64,000 nt of DNA from Ahaetulla prasina (lineage: Eukaryota > Chordata > Lepidosauria > Squamata > Colubridae). This document shows positions 54,937 through 64,000 of the stretch, piece after piece. A model generated the notes under the pieces. The model made no database searches and was not told where the DNA came from. It saw nothing but the letters and a program-made list of their open reading frames with translations. Position 1 is the stretch's first letter; every line of letters starts with the position of its first letter. Both the position numbers and the translations under genes were made by a program. The DNA is taken from assembly GCF_028640845.1 (NCBI RefSeq), contig NC_080541.1, forward strand, positions 179,468,502 through 179,532,501, read 5' to 3'.

Positions 54937-55010
54937 TAAAGGTAAAGGTTCCCCTCGCACATAAGTGCGAGGCGTTCCCGACTCCAGGGGGTGGTGCTCG
55001 TCTCCGTTTC
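54937..55010 (+). mobile_element. Fragment of a dispersed squamate repeat
   Basis: GGTAAAGGTTCCCCTCGCAC and GGTGGTGCTCGTCTCCGTTT are blocks I know from a common squamate repeat; the fragment is too short to class. Confidence 0.4.
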
Positions 55011-55059
55011 AAAGTACTAGTAGTGGTTTAATTTTAACACTTTCCAAGAAGATAACCGT

Positions 55060-55695
55060 CTTTATGAAATAACCTGAGATTATTGAGTCTGCCATTTGCA
55101 CCTCTATAACTGTCTGGTTTGGTTCTGCAACCCAGCAAGACAGACACAGATTTCAGAGGATAATTAGAACTGCAGAAAAAACCATGAATACCAACCTGCC
55201 TTCCATTGAGGACCTGTATACTACACGAGTCAAAAAGAAGGCTGTGAAAATATTTACAGACCCCTCGCATCTTGGACACAAACTATTTCAACTCCTATCC
55301 TCAAACGATGCTATAGAGCATTGCACACCAGAACAACTAGACACAAGAACAGTTTTTTTCCCCGGAACACCATCACTCTGCTAAACAAATAATTCTCTCA
55401 ACACTGTCAAACTAGTTACTAAGTCTGCACTACTATTAATTTTCTCATCATTCCCATCACCCATCTCCTTCCACTTATGACTGTAATTTTGTTGCTTGTA
55501 CCCTTATGATTTATATTGATATTGTTTCCTGATTGCTTATTTGAACCCTATGACTATCATTAAGTGTTGTACCTTATTATGATTCTTGATTAAGGTATCT
55601 TTTCTTTTATGTACACTGCGAGCTTATGCACCAAGACAAATTCCTTGTGTATCCAATCATACTTGGCCAATAAAAAATTCTATTCTATTCTGTTC
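55060..55695 (+). mobile_element. LINE 3' end with coding sequence, ATTCT tail, inserted in a GST pseudogene exon
   Basis: Encodes TNLPSIEDLYTTRVKKKAVK and LGHKLFQLLSSN (55180-55310), then the UTR TGTACACTGCGAGCTTATG..ATACTTGGCCAATAAAAAAT and ATTCT repeats. It ends directly against exon 8 of the GST remnant. It identifies the source LINE of the tails at 20106, 39195 and 44904. Confidence 0.82.
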
Positions 55696-56024
55696 TGAAA
55701 TTATGCAGGCAAACATCCTCGCCAAGACCTACAGAGAAAACCAACAGAAGGATCTTTGTTATTAACTAGCAATATGACACACTGTAAGAATCTGAACTAG
55801 AGTCTTGGGGGAGGGGGTGGGAAGGGAAATGTTTTGTTAAGAGTTTCTCTGAAAAGAGTAGAGCTCAGAGTCAAAACCAAAATTAAATATGGCACAATTT
55901 CCCTGAAATTTATTAAAATTGTAATTAATACAACTCTAAGTCATGTCTTGAATAACTTTTCACTGATTTCTGTCATATAGATATGATAGGCACATGTATA
56001 TGTGTGAGTGTGACTGCTTATAAC

Positions 56025-56060
<36 letters not shown>

Positions 56061-56976
56061 TCATTTGTATGTGTATATATGTGTGTGTGTGTGTATGTAT
56101 ACACACACACACACTGACATTTGGGGAAGGATAAATCATAGTAGGTTTATCTCAAGGAAATCCTTAAGATTTGAAAACTGATCCAGCTGAAGCATCTGAT
56201 GCTGATCCAAGAAATCTTATGTAATGAAATAAATAAGTGAAATTAATAATAGAAAAATATTTAAATGGAACAATAAAATGTGTCAGATGTCATGGATTCT
56301 CTGTTGGTCACACATATCTGTTATCTAGAAATTGAAAATGTAACTTGAACTTCCTGGATTAAATCCAGATATTCAGGTTTTTGTTTCTTTCCTGTTTAAA
56401 AAAATGAAATTTACATACTGACTGGTTTCCAGAAAGTTGTTATGAAATCTTAACTTTCCTATTTCTAGGCCTCTTGATTTCCTTCCGCCTCTCTTCCTTC
56501 TGCTTAATAACTTGAGACAACTATGACCTGGATTACTAAGAATATCCACAGACATCTATTTTTCTTTTATCCCAGAAATAGAGGGTTGATTAATTGTGCA
56601 ATTTGCCCACTCACCCCAAAATTACCCCCAACCTAATCTTCAGATCATCTTTTACAGTCTGATACCATTTTGGTAGGGAGGGAAGGGAGACAGAAGAGAG
56701 ACAGAAAACACAACCCAAAATCTGGACTGTAGCACAACTTTGCAAGGCTATTTGGAAATCTGTGAACTGATTCTCCATCATGACCACCCTGGCCATTTCA
56801 TTATCTGTGGCAAAACACTGTTCTGCAAAAATAAGTATCTGCTTCTGGGCAATCATTTAAAGGAAATAATTTTCATCTTAAGGCAACACTGAACTCAAAA
56901 ACATTCATACATTTTGTCTGTCCAAGCCCACCTTTTCTCTTCACACTAGTCCACTGACTTGTATCAAAATTAGGGA
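55696..56976 (-). pseudogene. Third mu-class GST copy, decayed (exons 3, 5, 6, 7 and start of 8)
   Basis: Remnants lie in the correct transcript order: exon 3 about 56912-56976 (VPNFDTSQWT, then divergence), exon 5 about 56717-56804 (MMENQFTDFQIAL), exon 6 about 56311-56391 (KPEYLDLIQ, then frameshift), exon 7 about 56151-56240 (DFLDQHQML, QLDQFSNLKDFLE) and the first about 33 nt of exon 8 at 55696-55728. Breaks seen: exon 4 absent between exons 3 and 5; a TAA stop and a deletion of about three codons in exon 7; frameshifts in exons 5 and 6; the exon 5 donor GT lost; and exon 8 cut by a LINE 3' end ending at 55695. Exons 1 and 2 were not found upstream. The opening Val-Pro-Asn of exon 3 and the flanking intron match copy B better than copy A, so it is a decayed duplicate of a B-like gene. 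No product is expected. Confidence 0.88.
56020..56115 (+). repeat. (CA)n / (TG)n microsatellite
   Basis: CACATA and CA units, then TG, then CA again, giving a partly palindromic run just downstream of pseudo-exon 7. Confidence 0.95.
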
Positions 56977-57379
56977 CTGTAAACAGAGATATTACTGGTT
57001 AATGCAAATCCACCTGAGCAGGTTAGGCAAGATGGAGATGTGGTTGCAAGAACAGCAAAGATACAGAAACATAGTTTTGATATTGCTTCAGCAAAATGCA
57101 ATTATGCTATCAACAAAAGTCATTCTCATTTAAGGTTGACCTGTCAAGACCTGATTGCACTGCTACCTCTCGTTGACTCTTCTGCCTCTGCCTCCCTAAA
57201 GCCATTGTCTGAGAAAATGCCAGAATCATTTTTTTTAACCTTATTTGGACATGAAGCTCTGAGGTTTTGTCAGCCTTCAAGGTAGACAGTCTAGGAAGTC
57301 AATGCTCTTTACCATAGGTCAGAAGTACTTTGATTGTAATGCTATAGCAGCAGAATCTCGCATGTCTGAATATACTTTA

Positions 57380-57740
57380 GAGACATGATAGCAGTGTTAT
57401 CTGTTATCATGGGGAGACATGATAGCAGTGTTCCAATATCTCCGGGGTTGCCACAAAGAAGAGGGAGTCGGGCTGTTCTCCAAAGCACCGGAGGGTAGAA
57501 CAAGAAGCAATGGGTGGAAACTGATCAAGGAAAGAAGCAACTTAGAACTAAGGAGAAATTTCCTGACAGTTAGAACAATTAATCAGTGGAACGACTTGCC
57601 TGCAGAAGTTGTGAATGCTCCAACACTGGAAATTTTTAAGAAAATGTTGGATAACCATCTGACTGAGATGGTGTAGTGTTTCCTGCCTGGGCAGGGGGTT
57701 GGACTAGAAGGCCTCCAAGGTCCCTTCCAACTCTGTTGTT
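57380..57740 (+). mobile_element. CR1/L3-type LINE 3' end
   Basis: One continuous frame encodes [20 protein letters not shown] and RRNFLTVRTINQWNDLPAEV to a stop at 57676, then the UTR tail. The least damaged C-terminus of this family in the window. Confidence 0.85.
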
Positions 57741-59017
57741 ATATTATATATTATATTACTTCTCCCTCCCTCCCTTTATCTTTGTGTGAATTAGAGAGGG
57801 GCTTGTCTGAGATGTTTAAAGTCTGTATTCTTAGAGGAAAGCAAAAGCATCTAATTGCATCAGTCCAGGATTTTCAAGATCCATTTTCTTTGCAAAAATA
57901 TCAAGTAACCAAAATCCCACCCCCATCCTTCAATGATCTCCCTTGAAAAGAAAACCAGATCCAGCTGATATATCAGTAATTTAGCTCTCTGTTTAACAAT
58001 CACAACTTAAACCGTAACAGTACAAATTTTACATCTGAGTAAACCATTCTTAAAGATTTTGCAGTCCAAATGAATTTAGCCGAATCACTCTTGATCCAAA
58101 GGTATCACATGGAGTCTGCACCATGAGATAATATCTGACAGAGACTGAAAAATAGAAGAGAGATGCCAATGAACTTTAGTTCATAAAGTTATTGAAAAAA
58201 ATATCTCTTGGGACATTTCTTTTTATTTTCCAATTCTGAGGAAAAGAAACGACACAAGTGGAGAGTGACTATGTCCTTACGTTAGAATTTAAATAGAGGA
58301 AGTGTTTGATAAGTATTTAGATGTATAGTCAATGTATCCCCATCACTGTGGCAGCCTTATGTGCTTGCTTGGGGTCTATCATATTGTCTGGTCACAACCA
58401 CTGTGATTTATAAAACTGTTTATGGTCAATTGCATTTTACAAATTCAGCAAACTGATTTATTTTATAAATTATAGTTAAGAAATCTTGCCTTATGACAAT
58501 ATATAAATTAGGTAATATTGGGATAATTTATTGGTTGATTTCAACCTCTGAAGTTTTAAACATGGTTTGTGACTGATTCTGATAGTGTTTAATATATCAT
58601 ACTTTAGTGTAATGTACAGTCAAAATCATTGTGGCTTCAAGTTGTGGGTGTCGTGCTCTTATCCTCCACAGCTACATTGCATTCCCCAGAAAAATTGTGT
58701 TTGATTAAGGAGCATGCATTTACCATCCATTCAGATGGGTGGTAAATGCATGCTCCTCACATACTCCAAAGTATTGTGCAATCCTATTTATTTGTCATCC
58801 TGAATCCTTTCAACTTCTGCATTGCTAATAAACAATATTCTAGTTTAGGTTTAGGATGTTTTTTTGTTATTGACAAGTTATACATTTTTCAGGTAGTGAA
58901 ATTGGACTGGACTGTGGTGAAAGAAATATTCTGATTTTGCTTGACTTGCTTTGGAGAACTTTCCATTTAATCCAGACATTTGCTGAATTTATTTGAATTA
59001 ACCAATTGGTTCCAGGT
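57741..59017. other. Intergenic, no gene recognised
   Basis: AT-rich. A short inverted repeat (GGTAAATGCATGCTCCT and its complement, about 58709-58757) is the only structure seen. GST exons 1 and 2 were sought and not found. Confidence 0.5.
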
Positions 59018-59220
59018 CAGTAGTGGGTTCCACTTACCTTCGCTACTGGTTCAGAATTGTGAGCGCGTGTGCGTGCACTTGCTTTGCTCATGTGTGGCAC
59101 TTCTGCACATGTGCAGAAGGTTCTGTGCATGCGCAGAGCATCCATGATGACATCTGGATGGGTGGGCGGAGCCTCCTGCCGCCACCACTACTGGGGCGAA
59201 CCAGTAGAAACTCACCACTG
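59018..59220 (+). mobile_element. Short hAT element, CAGNGGTGGG-related
   Basis: CAGTAGTGGGTTCCACTT start and GAAACTCACCACTG end. The interior alternates GTGTGCGTGC and GTGCATGCGCAG. Flanks ttccaggt and atccagga match at 6 of 8. Confidence 0.8.
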
Positions 59221-60519
59221 ATCCAGGACTCAGCTAAATTCGACACAATTCTTTACTAGTTTTTAGTGAGATGTCTAAGTCACCGTCTCTTAACTTACTT
59301 CTAACATCTTTACAAGGTGTCAATGTCCACTTAGAAAGGGAAAACAAATGAGTAAAGGAGACCATGTAAGGTCCTTAAAAATTAAGGCAGCATCCTTTGG
59401 AGAAGAAAATATGTACTTGAGTTTTGTACATGTCTATGCACAGAAATAAACATTGTTCACATAACATTCTTGAATCATAAAGTACCCAACCTCATTTACA
59501 TGTCAATTTAGCAAATTGTGCGAATTCACTCCATATGGTTATTTTATTCTTCTGGTTATGTTGTGCAAAGCCACAACACCGGATTGAGTTAAATGACGTT
59601 TCTTTAAACTATGTGTGGTACCAGCCTCTAAATGCAATAGTGACTTACCTAAAAATCTTCCAAGTTTACATTATCAGTGAACAAAACTATTTTGAAAAAT
59701 TGCTTTTAAAAATGCATCTATTTTCATCCAAGCAACCATTTCCTGAAATTTTCTATTTTTACCAGCATTTCTGCAAATGTTACAATTTTTCTCATTAGAA
59801 TCAGATTAGGAGAATCATGATTTTATGTTTCGAATTTCTTATTGGTCAAGTTCTATAACTGTGAATAGGTCATAAAGTTTTAGATTTAATTTTCATATTT
59901 CAGTTTGTTTCAAAACTTAACTGCAAATCATATGTGCTCTATTCCAAGTCGTGATATTTCACTACCTCTGTAACTCCATCTTCTGGTCATTACTGGTACA
60001 GTATTTTGCCATTTCCCTCCCCCCCAAAAAAAACCTTTGTCTCTCCCTTTTACTATTTATGAAAGTTTTAATTTGTGAAACATTTCCCAATTTGTATATA
60101 GTATTGCTTTTATAGTTGGAGTATTAAGAATAAGCCCTAAGCTACTTGCATGAGTCTGCAATACCACAACTGATTTGAACTCAATATCAGCCCTTTAACT
60201 CCAAACATGACCGTTTGCAAAATAACAATAGAATGGTAGTAACTGCTACACAGATTGTCAATATAATCATATAGCAAATGAAGGAAGTTACATTAGTATA
60301 AGGTTGAGTTTATCATAGTAGGTAGTTAATAGTTTCAAGACAATGGCTTACTTGCCCAATAAAGTACATGGAAATCTACCTATTGGTAGCAGAGCTCAGT
60401 CTTTGTGTGAATGCAGACTTGAATTCATGTACTGAGATATTCAGATGACAAGGTCAGGTAGTATAGGAATCATGGAGAGGCACTGCCAATTACGTATGGA
60501 GATTCTCAGTCATCCAGGT
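59221..60519. other. Intergenic, no gene recognised
   Basis: AT-rich single-copy-looking DNA with no exon motif, repeat family or RNA gene that I can recognise. Confidence 0.4.
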
Positions 60520-60710
60520 CAATGGTTGTCCCACAGGTCCTTTTGCAAGAGGCAACTGGACTTTCTGGTTTTTCTTGAAGACCTTTCACTTCTTATCCAA
60601 GAAGCTTCTCCAGCTTTAAAGAGGCTTCATGGATAAGAAGCAAAACATCTTCAAAGAAAAACCAGAAAGTCTAGTTGCCCCTTGAAAAAAGCACCTTTGA
60701 GACACTGCCA
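60520..60710. repeat. Fold-back element, short copy
   Basis: AGAGGCAACTGGACTTTCTG on the left mirrors AGAAAGTCTAGTTGCCCCTT on the right around CAAGAAGCTTC; related to 10883-11216. Confidence 0.65.
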
Positions 60711-60723
60711 ATTAGATTATACC

Positions 60724-60858
60724 AGTGTTTCTCAACCTTGGCCCCTTGAAGGTGGGTGGACTTTAACTCCCAGAATTCCCCAGATAGCAAAGCTGGCTGA
60801 GGAATTGTAGGAATTGAAGTCCACCCATCTTCAAGGGGACAAGATTGAAAGACATTGC
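60724..60858. mobile_element. Palindromic hAT-like MITE, CAGTGTTTCTCAACC type
   Basis: CAGTGTTTCTCAACCTTGG start and a worn complementary end GATTGAAAGACATTG. The target duplication is not clear. Confidence 0.6.
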
Positions 60859-62477
60859 ATTAGACAATATTGGTCTATACCAGTAGACATGAAGCCTGAC
60901 CAATGATTTGACAACCACTATTATCTTGCAACTATTTGAAAAAGGGATTCAGACCTGCCCTAATATTCCCTTATCCCCATTAGCAATAGTACCTACAATG
61001 GTGTGTAACAAGTTTGTTTTCTTCAGCTGCCTGGAAGCCTCTGTCCATGTTACTCAATTTCTTTTCAACTTGGAAAGAAGTGATTCATGATCCTTTTTCT
61101 TACCTGGTTAAAATCTCTTGGTATGAATGATTTCTGGAGGGAGGCATTCATAGCAAGATAGTTAATAGATATCTACACATTCATTTGCTTCTCCTTGAAG
61201 TTTTAACAGCACCCTTAAATAGGGCATGGCACAAGTTGATCACCAATAGGTAGAAATCCAGGCTTTTGTTTTGTTTTTATTACCATGCTTGTTTTCTTAT
61301 GTAAGCAAATTATTTCCTGTATCTAGCACTTTTTGTGTGTGTAGGTATTCATTAGGACCATTCAGAGCAGCATATATGCAGACCTTCACATGGATTAAGG
61401 AAAACAGCCTATCTCCCAATCCCTTTGCCCTGTGTAGAAATACTCCAGAAGCATTAGAAGGGCAATACTTCCTCTTTATGTTAATCATCCTCTCCAAGAA
61501 AAGACTTACAGGTGTGTGAAGGAGCTATTAAATTCAAGCTTAATTTTTTTTTAAAAAAACTACAATTTTGGCCTCTAGAGAATGAACGCTCCTTCTTCAA
61601 AATCCACCCTTGGAGAAAAAATGATTTTTATGAACTGCCTGGAAGCCAAGCAAGGTGGGGGAAATTGTTTCAATCAGAAATACAAAGACTCAGTTTACTT
61701 AAATAATCTTTAATGGTGGATCATGCTCTTATTTCCAGAAGATTTCTAACAGCACAGACAAGCATAAGAATTTCATCCAAGGTACATAAAATAGCCAAGT
61801 GAGAGGATGATACATGTGATTGCTAAAGGAATACCAGCTTGAATTCTGACACCAAAGCAAAAACTAACATGATGTACCAATAGGCAGTTTAATGGCAAGG
61901 AGAAAGGAAGAAAATGAGAGATAAAGCAGGGAGGCAGTTTATGTTCCATTTCAGTTCAACTGATTATCCCATTTCTTCCTGGAACATGTGTTGGACCAAA
62001 CCCTTAGATTAACAAGGCATCCATGCTGGCTGAAACAAATGCAAGACAGCTCTATTGCAAAACAGCTTGGGAGACAGCAATGGGGGAGGGGGGAGGGGAG
62101 GCAATTACCATGCTGTGCCATGAAGGTGAAACTAGGCAGACTTTAAAGAATGGCTCCTTTTTCTTGGATGTGTGACCCTCCAAATAATGACACAAACTAT
62201 AACAAAATGCTTCTTCCACAAATAACATGAAAAAAGCAACCTATTTAGTCTTGGTGCACTTCGTGAATATCTTTAAGCAGACATCTGTTATGACCCTCAG
62301 AATTTGGCCACAGCCACCTAGAGCAGTTTTCACTTCTGACTGTGCTGGAGCACAACTTCATGCAGCCACACTGGTTCAGGATTATGGGCGCTTTAGTCTA
62401 ACACATCTGGAGAATGGCAAGTTGAGGTAGTCAAAATTTAGAAGGAGGGCATCACAAGCTTCTGGTTCACTTTAGAA
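60859..62477. other. Intergenic, no gene recognised
   Basis: No exon, repeat family or RNA recognised. By synteny the next gene beyond the GSTM cluster might be AMPD2 on the minus strand, but nothing here supports a 3' end of it. Confidence 0.35.
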
Positions 62478-62612
62478 CAGGGGTCTCCAACCTTGGCAAC
62501 TTTAAGACTTGTGGACTTCAACTCCCAGAGTTCCTCAGCCAGCAATGCCTGCTGAAGAATTCTGGGAGTTGAAGTCCACAAGTCTTAAAGTTGCCAAGGT
62601 TGGAGACCCCTG
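62478..62612. mobile_element. Palindromic hAT MITE, best preserved copy
   Basis: CAGGGGTCTCCAACCTTGG start and CCAAGGTTGGAGACCCCTG end. Perfect 8-bp duplication ctttagaa at 62470-62477 and 62613-62620. Nearly complete palindrome. Confidence 0.93.
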
Positions 62613-63923
62613 CTTTAGAAGCATTCTTTGCTATCTACTCACCTCAAGTTTAACAAATGTATTTTCCTTCGTACTGGATCCACTTGCAATAGTAAGATTG
62701 CATGTTACTGCAGCAACTGGGAGCAAGAACTGGGGAACTGACTGGCTTTTTTATAGAGATAACATTTGTCTAAAAAACCTGAAGAGAGTCAGCAAAGTTG
62801 GTTTCCTGCCTCAGGAGAGAGGCCCACAAGCGATTTCCAAATGATGACTGATGGCACAACAACCATTAATAGGATGACAATAGCCCACTAGTATTAAAAG
62901 TAGCACATGAGCATCAAAAGCTGCCAGAAAGAGACAGACAGAGGGAGGGAGGGAGGGAAGGAAGGAGAGGGGGGAGGTCAAGTATAACAAGCAGTTTGAA
63001 TCTGCTGCATTCTAACCAGTCCAAAACGATTTTCATCTCCCAGGAGTTTCTACATCTGACATCAGACATGGCTGCCAGACATGGTGGGAATGATCCCCCA
63101 ACATAGGGAACCCTCCCCCCAAAACCCCCAAACTTTAAAACAGCTGAAGGAAGAAGCCATCCAAAAACCGGGGCAACACTGCCAGAGTGTATAAACTCTT
63201 CTCCCATAGATAATGATTCTGCTCTAACACCCCCTCCTCCTGTAACTGCACCATTAACTCTGTAGGGAACAAAATGCTATCATTCCTGAGCTAGTAGCAA
63301 CTTTGGGAAAGTAGATTAGACCCAATAAATGGCTTAATGCAACTCCAGGTATCTTCCTACACCAATTGCTGATGAGTGTCACTGATCCAACCAAGCCTTA
63401 ACATTACTTAAAAGTTTGCTTTAAAAACAACTGATCTCAGATGTCCTTCATCATCTCCATTTTGAACCTGATATATAATTAATAACGAACATAATAATTT
63501 CTCCTAAACTCCTTTCATGCTAGGCAGGTATCTTGGCTCCAAGGCTTTCTTCCAGGAGTTACTTCATTTTTTCAGTGCCCGAATCATCTTCAATCTCCTT
63601 GCTACATTAATAACTACATCAAACGTCTTTTATAATACTTGGTTGTAGAGGGAGACCAAGAGTTTTACAAAAGATACAGAACAAAACGTTTAAAAACCCA
63701 GAATTTGGCATGCTAACAACAATACCTCTATTATCTCAAGTCCACTTTGTCCCTGACAGTGCAGTTGTTTACCTTTAAAGCATGGAGGGAATCAAAGGTT
63801 AGTGCTTTCCCTGAGCCGAAAAAGACAAACGTTATTGGGCTTTAAAGGAAGTGAAATCTGTCCTGTGCCCCACTTCATACTAGAGAGTCCTTCTCAATCT
63901 TGACAACATTAAGATGTCTAGAC
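62613..63923. other. Intergenic, with a short GGGA-rich repeat
   Basis: A (GGGA)n-like run at about 62938-62980 is the only structure seen. Open frames up to 111 codons carry no motif and partly overlap the preceding MITE. Confidence 0.4.
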
Positions 63924-64000
63924 CAGGGGTCTCCAGCCTTGGTCTCTTTAAGACTTGTGGACTTCAACTCCCAGAGTCCCTCAGCCAGCAAAGCTGGCTG
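63924..64000. mobile_element. Palindromic hAT MITE, cut by the window end
   Basis: CAGGGGTCTCCAGCCTTGG start and about 77 bp of the palindrome, reaching the AAGCTGGCTG centre. Confidence 0.8.

Overview
The window looks like nuclear DNA of a squamate reptile, most probably a snake. The two intact gene families are vertebrate genes split by consensus GT-AG introns. The intervening DNA is packed with squamate-type repeats: CR1/L3 LINE 3' ends whose tails run into ATTCT-type microsatellites (a habit described for snake CR1 LINEs), tRNA-derived SINEs, and very many short hAT-type elements with 8-bp target duplications. No bacterial-style operon, rRNA gene or CRISPR array is present.

Layout. Positions 1-2099 hold a decayed non-LTR retrotransposon and a hAT element. 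Positions 2100-26831 (+) carry 16 coding exons of EPS8L3, a cytoskeletal/signalling adaptor, from the N-terminal PTB-domain region to the stop codon; only the first coding exon is missing and should lie upstream of the window or be unrecognised. Positions 26832-30557 are intergenic, with SINE and hAT copies. Positions 30696-38792 (-) carry a complete 8-exon mu-class glutathione S-transferase (copy A, 220 aa), starting in a CpG-rich promoter. Positions 43965-54379 (-) carry a second complete 8-exon mu GST (copy B, 221 aa) with a TATA box in a CpG-rich promoter. Positions 55696-56976 (-) hold remnants of a third mu GST (exons 3, 5, 6, 7 and the start of 8) with stops, deletions and a LINE inserted in exon 8; homology to copy B continues into its intron 2, to about 57300. 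The remainder to 64000 is repeats and unassigned DNA.

Two mu GST genes run head-to-tail and converge on EPS8L3. As I recall the human map, EPS8L3 lies beside the GSTM cluster on chromosome 1, and GSTM5, GSTM1, GSTM2 and GSTM4 point toward it. The window therefore appears to keep the old vertebrate order, with local tandem duplication and decay. The GSTs are predicted cytosolic dimeric detoxification enzymes; EPS8L3 is functionally unrelated and shares only the locus.

The most unusual aspect is the transposon record. At least four element types are nested within one another, and target-site duplications can be read directly: 8 bp for hAT, 5 bp for one solo LTR, TA for Tc1/mariner-like MITEs. 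This lets insertion order be reconstructed by eye. I found no convincing novel gene system; the best leads are the hAT families, two near-perfect inverted repeats in intron 2 of GST copy B, and the decayed third GST.
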